A DNA stretch of 64,000 nucleotides, taken from positions 22,260-86,259 of the forward strand of contig JBBHKE010002761.1 of NCBI GenBank assembly GCA_037447655.1, given 5' to 3'. The DNA is from Zygnema cylindricum (taxonomy: Eukaryota > Streptophyta > Zygnematophyceae > Zygnematales > Zygnemataceae). Shown here in pieces: positions 30,444 through 42,209 of this stretch. Positions within the stretch are counted from its first letter, which is position 1; each line of letters opens with the position of its first letter. The notes beneath the pieces were generated by a model, which did not search any database, was not told where the DNA came from, and saw only the letters and a program-made list of their open reading frames with translations. Position numbers and translations under genes: made by a program.

Positions 30444-31581
30444 TATTGATATTTGAGTAATTTCTAGGTTTATATTAGGATAGAAAAGAGCAGAGGTAGC
30501 CTGCCTCTAACTCTCATCTCCAAGCCCCCACACTTGTCGTAGTCACTGAAGGCTGGATAAAGAGCTAGAGCCATTGCTGCCTAGAGCTCACTAGAGAAGA
30601 CAGGGGGGGGATTAGGTAGATTTACCAAAAGGTACTTGAGGGACCCAAGAATTGATCCTGGTACTTGCTGTTTGTCAAGTCAACCGCAACCGATAGCTTT
30701 GTTCGTTTAGTCTAAGACTAGTGCTAATGTATAATGGGTTGGATACGTATTTAAACATGCACACATAGGTTTTTCCATTTAACTAGATTAAGGTTTATAT
30801 GGCATAGAAAAAGTTGTACAATTAGTACCGGACGAAACAAATAGTACGGACATTTGTTTCGATAGTCCATATTAAAAACCGATATCAATCGAACGTTCGT
30901 GGTAAGCACCAACTTCGCGAAAAGGACAAATTGGCAATTTGTGGACTCCACCACTCCGGATGACACGTGGCAACATCAGACAAGTTTACGAAATCCCCGA
31001 AACGGAAGGCAACAAATCCGGATGTGACAAATGCCGCATTATGACGACGTCGTACACTGTCCGTACAGAAAGTACTCCAGCATCTATACTTTCTTGTACG
31101 GTACACTCTTGTGATTAGTCATTACCTCAGTACTTAGGGGGTTTAGAGAGGGGTTTAGGACTTAGAATATTTTGGGTAGGTAGCCGCATCTCTTAGAGAG
31201 CATGTTGTATAAAAGGCAAACTTTGGACAGCCATAACTATCAACTTAGTTGACCATTTTTAGTGATTTTTTTTGCTGCGGACTCAAGGGAGTTTAGGCTA
31301 CATAATGGTGTAATTGGTCAAAGTTATTGCCTGCCAGGGTGGCTGCGTTTCTAAGGGAAGTCAAAGTGGGTGAATGTGTCCAAATCTCATATTCTAACTT
31401 TGCATTCTGTGGTGGAACTGAGCAGACATAAATTCTTATTTCACAAGGGTGAAGCCGTAATGGGGTTTTGATTGTCAAGGGGTCAATCATTTGGGTTTAT
31501 ATAAACTTGGAGTCGGCACTTTCTAGATTAGCTTCTTTTGATCTGCGAATTATATGTGGCAATGGAGCCCATAGAATTTCA
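30444..31581 (+). repeat. 5' LTR of element B
   Basis: Starts TATTGATATTTGAG (TG decayed to TA), ends ATTTCA before the primer site. TATAAAA at 31208-31214. Matches 33461-34595. Confidence 0.9.
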
Positions 31582-32700
31582 GGTTATGGGCCCACCATCT
31601 AGGGTGGCTATGTTCAATGGAACATACTTCACTTATTAGGAGTTTACGATAGAGGGATTGCTTTTCGAAAAGCACTTGTGGGAAATTGTTTCGAAACAAG
31701 TGAGGTGTCCGCCACCGGGCTTTGGAGGAACTTACTATAGAGAATCATTTGGGGCTTTCCAGAGAACCAACCGAAGTAAGGATGCAACGGAAGGTGAACG
31801 GAAAATCATTACCATGGAAGGGAAAAAAAGAGAGAATGATAAAGGGACACCAATGGTGAGGGGAGCTAGGCTCTCGGCAACGGTTTCACTTGTGGGGATA
31901 ATAACTGAACAAAAAACTGAAGAAAATGACAGAATAATTTGGGAATATAAAAACACTATAGCAAAATATCTCGTATTTAGATATGTGTCTAAGTCCGTAG
32001 CTATCACTCTTTTAAATCTAACCAATTCTTCGAAAATTTGGGAAACAATAATTCAGATTTATAAGAGTGAGACTATACAGAGGCACCAATTAGTAAAACA
32101 GGAAATTGTGGCCTATGTTTATAAAGGCGATAGCATGATAGAGTTTTGCAATGATATTGCTGCATTATATGTTGGGCTTGCTAGTGCGGGATATGTAGAA
32201 TCTGAGGAGAGAAAGATTAATACACTAATCATGAAACTCCCAGATGAGTACGAAGACATCATTTACTGTATGCAGGGAATGGATGTCTCCTCATGGATTT
32301 GGAGCATTACCATGGGGATAATACTTGTGAGGGAAAGCACTTTGGAGCTTCGTAGGGAAAGTGACAGGGTGACTGCATTTACAGCTGGTGGTGACTAGCG
32401 GAAGCGTGATGTGAGGAATGGCGATAACGAGCGGAAGCGTGATGAGTGGAACAACGACAAAGGTAATCCTTATCGGAACTTCAGTGGAAAGAGAGGGAGA
32501 GGAAATGAAAGGGGAGCTTTGAAAAAAAGGGTTTGCTTCGCTTATAGGAAATCACGTCACTATATGGAGGGGTGTCCCTATTTAGAATAACTTAGAAGTT
32601 GGTATGTGAATGAGGAGGAAGAAGTGGAAGAGGAGAAAGAGGATGAAGAAATTTTGGAGCTTCTTCACATCAGTAGAATGGAGAAGAGAGAATAGCACAC
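31562..32700 (+). pseudogene. Copia Gag of element B
   Basis: ATG at 31562 inside the LTR, then MEPIEFQVMGPPSRVAMFNG. A TAG replaces the Trp of SYWEF. From 31658 the frame is open for 246 codons with the central helices (SKIWETIIQIYKSETIQRHQ, FCNDIAALYVGLASAGYVES, TLIMKLPDEYEDIIYCMQG). A TAG at 32396 precedes the repeat region, and the knuckle at about 32536-32577 is damaged (CFAYRKSRHYMEGC, second Cys lost). It is homologous to Gag of A. Confidence 0.85.
31582..31594 (+). promoter_or_regulatory. Primer-binding site of element B
   Basis: GGTTATGGGCCCA, anticodon-arm initiator tRNA-Met type. Confidence 0.75.
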
Positions 32701-33300
32701 AGAAATTCAACGAAAGCAACAATGTGCTTTTGGAGGTATAAGGGAAGTAAAGAGAGAAGAGGTACTTGAGGATGTCAAGGAGTATAGAGTGTATGACTTA
32801 GAGATGAGAAATTCAGATCTAGGGTCCATGAGTGAAAAAGGGAAAAATATAATTATTGAGGATATTTTTATATATATTTTGGAAACACAAAACTGGTCAG
32901 AAGGGGAGACTACAACGGATTCCGAGGAAAGGGGAGAAGTAAATCTAGAGGGGTTTTTAAAGGATAGAGGAGAAGAATAATATTTTATGAAAGGTTTAGG
33001 GGAGGAGAAATATTTTTTGGGAATAAAAATAGAAAGTGATAGTGGAAAGAAATCGATGGGAGAGAGTGAGGAAAGTTCAATTTTTGGGGGTAATGGGTTT
33101 GACAACACTAAAGGGAGTGATGGCATTTATGAAGGTGTGCCTCTAAAAGGGTTAGCATCTGGGTGTGTGTTGCATATTGGAGATGGGGCTGGCTGTTTAA
33201 ATTGCAAGAGGGAAATAAGATGTAGTGTGGATAGAAAAGAGATGTGGATTACATCTTGGCTCGAATTTATATAAAGTGGGATGCTAAATAAAATGTGTGA
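32701..33300 (+). pseudogene. Pol C-terminal remnant of element B
   Basis: Frames at 32987-33274 include KYFFLGIKIESDSGK and YEGVPLKGLASGCVLHIGDG, collinear with the remnant in A and with the RT/RNase H end of G. Protease, integrase and RT core are absent. Confidence 0.55.
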
Positions 33301-33460
33301 TGCAATTATTATATCGGTTCATCTAATGCACCGTTGTAAATACGAGATTATTTCTCTTAAGTTTATGAAAGGAAAAAGAAAAAGAAAAAAGGAGGGGAGC
33401 GGGTTTTTGTTTATTTGTTTGTGGGAGTTGAAAGGAAAACAAACAAGAAAATAACGGGAG

Positions 33461-34595
33461 TGTTGATATTTGAGTATTTTCTAAGTCTATAGAGATAGAA
33501 AAGAGCAGAGGCAGTCTGCCTCTAACTCTCTTCTCCAAGCCCCCACACTTGTCGTAGTCACTAAAGGCTGGATAAGGAGCTAGAGCCATAGATGCCTAAA
33601 GCTCACAAGAGAAGACAAGGGGGGATTAGGTAGATTAACCAAAAGGTACTTGAGGGACCCAGGAATTGATCTTGGTACCTGCCATCCGTCAAGTTAACCG
33701 CAAGCAATAACTTTGTCCGTTTAGTCTAGGACTAGTGATAATGTATAATGGGTTTGATACGTATTTAAACATGTACACGTAGGTTTTTCCATTTAACTAG
33801 ATTACGGTTTATAGGGCATAGAAACAGTTATACTATTAGTACCGGACAAAACAAATAGTACAGACATTTGTTTCGACGATCCGTATTAAATACCGATATC
33901 AATCGAACAGACGTGGTTAGTGCCGGCTTCGCGGAAAGGACAATTTGGCGGTTTGCGGACTCCGCCAATCCGGATGACACTTGGCAACATCACACAAGTT
34001 CACGGAATCCCCGGAACGGAAGGCAACAAATCCGGATGTGACAAATGACGCATTATGACGATGTTGTACATTGTCCGAACAAAAAGTACTTCGGCATCTA
34101 TACTATCTTGTACGATACAGTCTTGTGATTGGTCAGTTTTTGAGTCTTAAGGGGGTTTAGAGAGGGGTTTAGGACGTAGAATATTTTGGGTAGGTAGTCG
34201 CCTCTCCTAGAGAGCATCTTGTATAAAAGGCAAACTTTAAACAACCATAACTATCAACTCAGTTGACCATTTTCACTGATTCTTTTTGCTGCATACTTAA
34301 GGGAGTGTAGGCTACACAGGGTGTAGTCGATCAGAGTTATTGCCTGCCAGGGTGGCTGCATTTCTAAGAGAAATTCAAAGTGGGTGAATGTGTCCAAATC
34401 TCATATTCTAACTTTGCATTTTTTGGTGAAACTGAGCACACAGAAAGTCTTATTTCACAGGGGTGAAGCTGTAATGGGGTTTTGATTGTCTAAGGGTTAA
34501 TCATTTTGGTTTATATAAACTAAGAGTCGGCACTATCTAGATTAGATTCTTTTGATCTGCGAATTCTTTGTGGCAATAGAGCCTATAGAATTGCA
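33461..34595 (+). repeat. 3' LTR of element B
   Basis: TGTTGATATTTGAG to ATTGCA; TATAAAA at 34222-34228; matches the 5' LTR. Confidence 0.9.
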
Positions 34596-35961
34596 TTCAG
34601 TCGTCGACCCCTATGGCCCATTTTGACCCGCTATTAACCACCTAGTTTCCCTTAAGTTTCCTCAAAGCTAGAAGTTCCGCGGATTCCTCATTGTCAAAAG
34701 GCATTTCTCTTGTAAACTTTGCAAAATTTCCCCTAGCTTTGTTGGTGACCGCTTTTTCCCTGGCCTTAGTGTTAACGAAGTGGTCGTAGAGTGTCATTAG
34801 GAATAAGGAAATGTTCGTAGCAAATGGATTAATATCCAGGATAGCCTAGCCTACAATCCAATTGTCGAGGGCAACCTGCCTCACGGGCCCGAAAGAATTC
34901 CGGACTACGATGTAATATTTAGTGGCCATAGCCGAAAGATAGATGGTTGAGAGTTTCGTCTTTTAACAAAGGCTTAACTATCTGTTAATAAGAGTTTGCG
35001 GTGTCTCACTTTTTAGACACCGGAATTCTGTAAATTTTCTTTATAGCAAATTCATTTCTCTTGGTGTAGAGGAGCCTCCTGGTGTTCAAAATAGTAGTGC
35101 TAGGTGTAGGGTTTGCGACCATTCCACTGGCAGCCCGGGCGTCTTGGAGAGCCTGCAGCTCATTGACATAAGCTAGTCCTTGTGCTTGTAACTTCATGTC
35201 TTCTGTGAATGCAGGCGTGACAAGAGCGTCCGAAGCCACAGCAAGATGTGCTTCCGCCAGGAAGACAGCTGCGTCGAGAGCTGGGTCGGAAATCTTGATT
35301 GTTGGGGCCATTAGATGGGGTTGTCGATCTTAGTAGTCCGCCAGAGCTCCCCCGGAGAGGTAATTTACCATCATCGAGAAAAGGGTTGTTCGAAGTCATC
35401 TAGGATTGCTCCTCCTCGATACTTGTTGATCTCAGACGGGGTGAAATATTTCCACAACAGTTGGAAATCCGAAAATGCTATCCCCAAACTATCCCCTATA
35501 AAGATCTGGACGTCACCCATCTCTTTCTCTTCCTCTGCGAGATTGGTGAATTGTGGCGAGGTCAGTCTGGTGGGGCTGACAAACTGAGCTTGCGAAATTG
35601 CTCTTCGATCTATGCCTTCTAGATCCGAACCGCTTCCACCTCCGATAAAAAGGGCGGGTGTAACAGCTGTGATCCCCCCCCCCCCACTGAGGATGGTCTT
35701 ACTGTTAAAACAGGTGTTCGATTTCTTACTCCTCTATACCCAGGAAAGTATTGTTCCTCCCTTAGAACTGTCTCTACCAATGGGATGTGGAGACGAGGTC
35801 AGTTTAAAGGTCTTTGTGAAATGGACGGTGACAGAGACAGAAACTCCTGGGGCCCTGTAGGATAATGCGTTTGTCTCCTGGTTCGCCTCCTCAATGTCTC
35901 AGGAGGTGGAGTTCCTGAGTTGGAAGAAAAAAAACATCGGTGAGGAGGAGAATAGGCAGAG
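34596..35961 (-). pseudogene. Second gypsy element: central Gag region
   Basis: Minus strand, shifting frames. 35311-35006 is open (DPALDAAVFLAEAHLAVASD, ELQALQDARAASG). Downstream pieces such as QQIVKPLLK and VALDNWIVG are Gag-like. Upstream (35620-35340) encodes MGDVQIFIGDSLGIAFSDFQ. Flanked by element B on the low side and by element G on the high side. The family assignment rests on position and on the knuckle at 30384-30425. Confidence 0.45.
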
Positions 35962-36815
35962 ACTAAAATTAAAGCTGTCGCTTACAGGATGTGATCCTGG
36001 TACCTACCGGCCGTCAAATCCGCCGGTAGCCGGTAGCCTCATCAATTTCGCCTATGACTAGTGTTAAAACATTTAGTTTTTGATAAATACTTAAACATTA
36101 TTACGCAAACAATTTCATTTTACGGAACTATTTCCAGGACACAAATCTTTGGTTATGTAAATGTACGGATTAGGGTACAGACAACAAAACTAGTACTGGC
36201 ATTGGGTTTGATAGCAAAACAAATACCGCGCATGTATTTATTACGGCTTCGATTAAATCTGCATATTAATCGGACGGCCGGAAAGAATGCCGAGATTGTG
36301 GAAGAGGATTTCGGCGATTTTTGGTCATCGCCACATCGGATGACACGTGGATGAATGACATTGGATCGCGGCATCTCCAAAGATTAAAGGAGCAAATCCG
36401 GATATACCACGTGTCGACATTTAGGCCATGTTGTACAGTATTTGTATATAAAGTACACCGGCAGCTGTACTTTTGTGTACGGAAGAGTAATATGATTGGT
36501 TTCGTACGTAAGTAGATAGAGTTTGTGAGAGAGATAGGACTTATAAAAATTGATAGATAAGACCCTCTCTCCCAGAGAGCTTTTGTACAAAAGGTCAACT
36601 TTGACCCTCCATAACTTACTGCTCAGGGTAGCAAATTCAGAGATTCTTTTTGCTATCGACTCAAGGAGTCTTATTTTCACAAGGGTGAAGGTGGTCAGAT
36701 TTTTTGTTGACTAGGGTGGCAGTTATTCTTGCTGAAACACAAAGGGGTCTGGGATATCTTAGAGGCTTCTTGCAAGCTGTCCACTCTAAGAACCTAGGGA
36801 GGTCTCAAAGTTTCA
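35962..36815 (+). repeat. 5' LTR of element G, 5'-truncated
   Basis: Matches the 3' LTR from its position 41343 onward; about 180 bp of LTR start are missing. Where the 3' LTR has the Gag ATG (near 42190), this copy reads AGG (near 36796). Confidence 0.85.
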
Positions 36816-36828
36816 CGTTATGGGCCCA
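36816..36828 (+). promoter_or_regulatory. Primer-binding site of element G
   Basis: CGTTATGGGCCCA, anticodon-arm initiator tRNA-Met type, after the LTR end TTTCA. Confidence 0.75.
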
Positions 36829-37740
36829 CCCTCTAGAGTACCCATCTATAATGGAACTGGCTTCATATAGTGGGAAAGTATGATGACATGAGCTCTATGC
36901 GAGAAAAGGTTTTGGGGATAGTGAGTGGACAAGTGGGGCGTCCATCAAGTCTTACAATCCCTCCACGGTTTGGAGGAAGCAGATTAACAAGGAAAGCAGA
37001 TCCATCTTCAACGAAGGAGACAAATGAAGGAGAGGTGGTGGACAGAGGAACAGAGAAAGAGACGACCACACCAATAGCAACTGGTTCAGCATTCATGTCA
37101 CCGATTTCGAGGAACGAGGAAAATGATACTGATACCTGGGACTTCAACAATATGGCGGCAAAGCACTTCATCCTGCCATCTTACTCAAAGGCTTGCATGT
37201 CCTCATTTGCGATAGATTGGGCATCCGATCTTTAGATGGCTCTCATATAAATGTATTGAACTGGTACGATTCAGCAACAACAGTTAGCTGATCAGAAAGT
37301 TAAGGAGTATGTATACAAGGGAAGGAAGATGTTGGATTTTTTGCAATGAGCTTGCTACACTTTTCATAGAGCTAGAGAGTGCGGGAAAAGATTTTAGTGA
37401 AAAAAAAAAGGTTAACTCTTTAATCATGAAGTTACCTGATGAGTTCGAGAACATAGTCAACTGTGTGCAGGACTTGTCGGACTCAAGGTGGATATGCAAT
37501 TGAATGGTAAGGATGATTCTCGTTCAGGAGAATACGTTTGAGATGCAAAGGGGAGGAAAGAGTGGGCAAGCCTTGGAAGCTGCGACCGATTAGAAGAACA
37601 AGGATTCCCGAAGACCAAACGGAAACTATAGGGGGTGGGAGCAAAAAATCAAACCGACAAGTTCGAACGAAGGGCTCCCAAAGGTTTATGTCATTTTTGT
37701 TAGAAACCGGGGCACTATATGGCGGAGTGCACTAAGCTAA
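36829..37740 (+). pseudogene. Copia Gag of element G
   Basis: Pieces in two frames: 36870-37235 (REKVLGIVSGQVGRPSS, TWDFNNMAAKHFILPSYSKA) and 37309-37503 (FCNELATLFIELESAGKDFS, SLIMKLPDEFENIVNCVQDL). The knuckle at about 37686-37730 is CHFC, stop, KPGHYMAEC. The start codon in the LTR is lost. Confidence 0.8.
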
Positions 37741-39260
37741 CCAAGCTTCGGTTAAAGGAGGGGCAGACTGGTGGAACCCCGAGAGGAAAGAAAAAGGCCT
37801 TTGTGACACAGGTGCATGAGGCTGAATCCGAGGACGAGGACGATGAGCTCCTATTGATGAGGAGTTGGAGGCGAAAAACGAGGTCGAAATTCCACGGAGG
37901 CAGGAATGTGCTTACGGTGGATTGAAAGGTGAAGCGGGCTGGATTGTAGATTCAGGTGCCTCCATGCACATGTGTAAGGATAGGCACCTGTTCACTAAGA
38001 TAAGAAAGATTCCCACTTTAGAGATAGAGTACGGGGATGGGAGGATAGTCACTACTACTTTTGTAGGATCGGTAGATTTGAAAGTGCTAGTAGAAAGAAA
38101 AACATTTATAGTAACATTCTTCGATGTATTGTTTATTCCGGATCTGAACAAAAACCTCATCTCTACATCTCTATTAGATGATAAGGGTTTTTTCACTAGC
38201 ACTAGGGAAGGAGTCTTTACTGCTAGTTTTGAGGAGAAGGTATATTTCATTGGTGAGAAAGGTAGCCAATGGATGTTTAGGCTGATTTTAAGTAATGAAA
38301 CAAAGAAACTTTATTATGCTGGTGTTCATGATATTATGATGTGGCATAAGAGGCTTCGACATGTGAATCTAGATAAGTTAAGAGAGATGAAATATATGGG
38401 AGTGGTACAAGGAATTAAATTCAGTGAGAGTGATAATATAAGTGATTGTAGTGGATGTGCTCAAGGTAAAGCACACAGATTACACTTTCCCAAAACAGCC
38501 ACTTATAAGGGGGAAAAAATTCTAGATTTAGTACACACAGATATTTGGGGACCGACTAAAGTACCGTCACCGGGGGGGAAGAGATTTATGATGACTATCA
38601 CTGATGATTGGTCTCGGTATTCCAGAGTGTATTTTTTGAAAAACAAGTCCGAAGCTCAGGATTGTTTAAGACAATATAAAGCATGGAGCGAAAAACTCCA
38701 TGAAACCTCAATCAAGAGAGTAAGGAGTGACAATGGTGGAGAGTATACCTCTAACCAGTTTGAAGATTTTTTGAGGGAAGATGGAGTCGAACGCCAAAAG
38801 ATAGTTCCACAAAACCCGGAATAGAAAGGGGTTGCTGAAAAATTAAATAGGACACTAAGTGATAGTGTTATAAGTATGTTGTCATATAAAAAGATAGGAA
38901 AAAGGTTTTGGGAAGAAGCAATGAACTGTGCTAATTACCTTAAAAATAGAGTTCTTACCTCAGCTATAAAAGATCAAACAACTTATGAGAGATGGACAGG
39001 CCGGAAACCAGACATATCTCACTTAAAGGTTTTCGGCAGTGAAGTATTCAGTCTAAATACAGCTCGATCTAATTAGAAGCTAGATCCCAAAGGAAAACCG
39101 GGATACTTATTAGGATATGATGAGGATGTTAAAGGATATAGAGTTTACGATCTAAAAAGGGAAGATATAATCTTACTAAAGCATCTAGTAGTTATGGATG
39201 AAAGAAAGTCTGTGGATCCCTTCAAGTATACAAAGTCAGTAAAATTAAGATACTAGTCAG
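37741..39260 (+). pseudogene. Copia protease and integrase of element G
   Basis: 37865-38824 is open for 319 codons. The protease active site is GWIVDSGASMHMC (intact DSG). The GAG-pre-integrase segment is MMWHKRLRHVNLDKLREM. The zinc region is CSGCAQGKAHRLHF. The integrase core is LVHTDIWGPTKVP (first catalytic Asp) and RSDNGGEYTSNQFEDF (second). A TAG at 38822 falls where the family has Gln (NPEQ), then GVAEKLNRTL with the catalytic Glu, and 38876-39076 gives the C-terminus ending YERWTGRKPDISHLKVFGSE. A short linker runs to 39260. Confidence 0.9.
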
Positions 39261-40560
39261 AAAAATTCAGATGACTTTGAGCTTCCTAACTATCCATTCT
39301 TTAGAGAAGATGACATTCTTCCAGGTACAAATCAGACCGAAAAGGACTTGGCTGTGGAAACTCTAGTGACAACTCTACCCGAAACGGAAGACGTGGTGGA
39401 AACTGATTCGGAATCAAGGGACATGCGAGAAGGCGAGATTGTTCGAAAGAACCCACGGAAACCATCTATTCCGACAACAGATTTTGAGGGGGCGAGGAGA
39501 AGTAGCAAAAGATTGCAGGAAAAACAGGTTAATAAAAAGGTAACAAAACTATCTCATCAAGATGAACCTCAGACTTATGGAGAGGCGATGACCTGTCTAG
39601 AAAGGAACCGGTGGAAGACAGCCATCATTGAGGAGATGGCCTCAATTATGGCAGCCGATACTTGGGAGCTGGTGGATTGTCAACCTAACCGAAAACCAAT
39701 CGGTTGTAAGTGGGTTTTCAAATAAAAACTGAACCCATATAACACAATCGAGTGCTACAAGGCTAGATTAGTGGCAAAGTGATTTACACAAAAGGAGGGA
39801 ATTCCCTACGAGGAAACTTTTGCCCGGGTCGTCAGATTTCCCTCCGTCCATATACTTCTCAGTGTGGCAGCAGCGGAAGACATGGAGGTGCACCAGATGG
39901 ACATCAAGACAGCCTTTTTGCATGGAGAATTGGAAGAGGAGATCTTCATGCGACAACCCAAAGGATTTGTGGAGGAAGGAGACGAGAGTAAGGTATGCCG
40001 GCTGTTAAATCTCTTTATGGTTTGAAACAGGCGCCTCGACAGTGGAATAAGAAGCTTGATGAGTTTTTTACCGGTCTAGGATACATTTGGATCAGCTCAG
40101 ATCACTCAATCTATGTTTTTGAAGATGAGGAAGGTGTTATATTTATTGCAATTTATGTTGATGATTTACTTCTTTTAAGTAAATCAATGGAAAAATTTAA
40201 TAAACTTAAAACCGATCTTAAGGGGAGATTTGAAATGAAGGATATAGGGGAAGCAAAATATATTTTGGGAATTCAAGTAGAAAAAGACCGAACAACAAAG
40301 ATTATAAGATTGACTCAAAAGGAAGCAATAGGGAACATGCTTGAAAAATTTCAGATGGATAAAGCTAATAGTTGTACAACTCCAATGGAGTTAGAGAAGG
40401 GAAGTGAGGGGAGTGAGGAAGATGGAGTCATAGTCTTAGACGAGGAATTATCTCCTAAAGAACAGAAGTTCATGCAGACTATTCGTTACAGGCAAGTAGT
40501 GGGAAGTCTAATCTATTTATGAATTTTACCCAGGCGGATTTAGCTGCAGCTGTAGGAGTG
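39261..40560 (+). pseudogene. Copia reverse transcriptase of element G
   Basis: 39348-39725 encodes the linker and RT start (LVDCQPNRKPIGCKWVFK), then a TAA. 39731-40020 has HQMDIKTAFLHGELEEEIFM in two frames (motif A region). 39995-40522 is open for 175 codons with SLYGLKQAPRQWNKKLDEFF and FIAIYVDDLLLLSKS, the YVDD catalytic motif intact, then GRFEMKDIGEAKYILGIQ. RT-proper is recognisable throughout but not in one frame. Confidence 0.9.
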
Positions 40561-41130
40561 CTGAGTAGAAGTCTAAATGCTCCCACTAAGAGGGAATAGG
40601 AGGCAACTAAGAGAGTCCTTAGATATTTGATAAGAACTACGGATCTATGGTTGCATTTGGGTGGGGAGAATACTGACATCGCTACTTGGAGGGGATGCCA
40701 GTTATGGTGATTCTCCGATGAGGAGATGTACTTCTAAATATGTATTATATGTGGGTGATGTGGCTTTCTGTTCGAGTAGCAAACAGCAAAAGGTTATTGC
40801 TCAGTCTACCATAGAGGCTTTGTATATGGCCTCTTGCTCTGCTGTAAAAGAATTGATGTGGGTCAAGTCTTTGCTTGGTGAGCTTGGTCACCTTAAGAGT
40901 GGTGTGCAAATTTTTTTTTGTGATAATCAGGCAGCAATCGCTATTTTTGCCAATCCTAAACATCATTTTAAAGCCAAACACATGGACATTAGACTCAGCT
41001 TTGTTAGAGAGAAAGTATAAAATAAAATAATCAGTTAACAGTACCCACCAGATAGCGAGATGGTAGCACATATGATGACCAAACTTGTGCCTTCCTCTAA
41101 GCTAATTTTCTGCAGGGAGAAGTGTGGTCT
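40561..41130 (+). pseudogene. Copia RNase H of element G
   Basis: 40661-41020 encodes GDASYGDSPMRRCTSKYVLY, then SSKQQKVIAQSTIEALYMAS and FCDNQAAIAIFANPKHHFKA, with the Asp and Glu positions of copia RNase H. Later HMDIRLSFVREKV and a decayed end at about 41130 precede the polypurine tract AAAATAACGGGAG. Confidence 0.88.
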
Positions 41131-41162
41131 GAAATTGAAGATTGACTAGAAAATAACGGGAG

Positions 41163-42209
41163 TGTAGAAATTGATGGTTCGTTTAGTATTTTCTAGGTCT
41201 AAAATAAAATACAGAAAAGAAGCCAAGGCAGTCTGCCTCTAATTTCTCTCTTCAACTCCCACACTTGTTGCAGTCATTGAAAGTCGGCGATGAAGCTAGA
41301 GCCATGGCTGCCTATGTTATCCTGAGACATACGGGTAATAGATTAGTTAATTTACTAAAAGTAAAGCTGTCGGCTACAAGATGTGATCCTGGTAACTACC
41401 GGCCGTCAAATCCGCCGGTAGCCGGTAGCCTCATCCATTTGGTTTATGACTAGTGTTAAAACATATAGTGTTTGATAAATACTTAAACATTATTACGCAG
41501 ACAAATTCATTAAACGGAACTATTTCCATGACACATATGTTCGGTTATGTAAATGTACAAATTAGGGTACAGACAACAAAACTAGTACCGCGCATTTTTT
41601 TCGATAGCGAAACGAATGCCGCACATGTATTTATTACGGCTACAATTAAATCTGCATATTAATCAGACGGCCGGAATGAATGCTGAGATCGCGGAAGAGG
41701 ATTTCGAGGGTTTTTGGTCATCACCACATCGAATGACACATAGCTGAATGACATTGGATAGCGGCATCTCCGGGGATTAAGGGAGCAAATCCGGATATAC
41801 CACGTGTCGACATTTAGGCCATGTCGTACAGTATTCGTACATAAAGTACACCGGCAGGTGTACTTTTGTGTACGGAAGAGTAATATGATTGGTTCCGTAC
41901 ATTTGTATATAGAATTTGTGAGAGAGATACGACTTAGAAAAATTAGAAGATTGGACCCTCTCTCCCAGAGAGCTTCTCTACAAAAGGTCAACTTTGACCC
42001 TCCATAACTTACTGATGAGGGGAGCAAATTCAGAGATTCTTTTTGCTATCGACTCAAGGGAATCTTGTCTTCACAAAGGTGAAGGTGGTCAATGTTTTTT
42101 TCAGCCAAGGTGGCAGTTATTCTTGCTGAAACACAAAGGGGTCTGGGATATCCTAGAGGCTTCTTGCAAGCTGTCCACTCTAAGGACCTATGGAGGTCTC
42201 AGACTTTCA
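41163..42209 (+). repeat. 3' LTR of element G
   Basis: Starts TGTAGAAATTGATGG, ends GACTTTCA. Same LTR type as element D. Confidence 0.92.

Larger units (their letters stand above)
30444..34595 (+). mobile_element. Copia-type element B, Gag-only with Pol remnant
   Basis: LTRs 30444-31581 and 33461-34595, interior 1.9 kb. Same family as element A, with the same internal deletion structure. Inserted in gypsy-2 gag. Polypurine tract AAAATAACGGGAG before 33461. Target duplication not clear (CCTCA versus TTCAG). Confidence 0.88.
35962..42209 (+). mobile_element. Ty1/copia element G with near-complete Gag-Pol
   Basis: LTRs 35962-36815 (5' truncated) and 41163-42209. The interior carries gag, CCHC knuckle, protease, integrase, RT with YVDD and RNase H in copia order. 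Each is interrupted by a few stops or frameshifts. It is the best-preserved Pol in the window and the likely type of helper for elements A-C (inference). It lies inside the second gypsy element. Confidence 0.9.
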
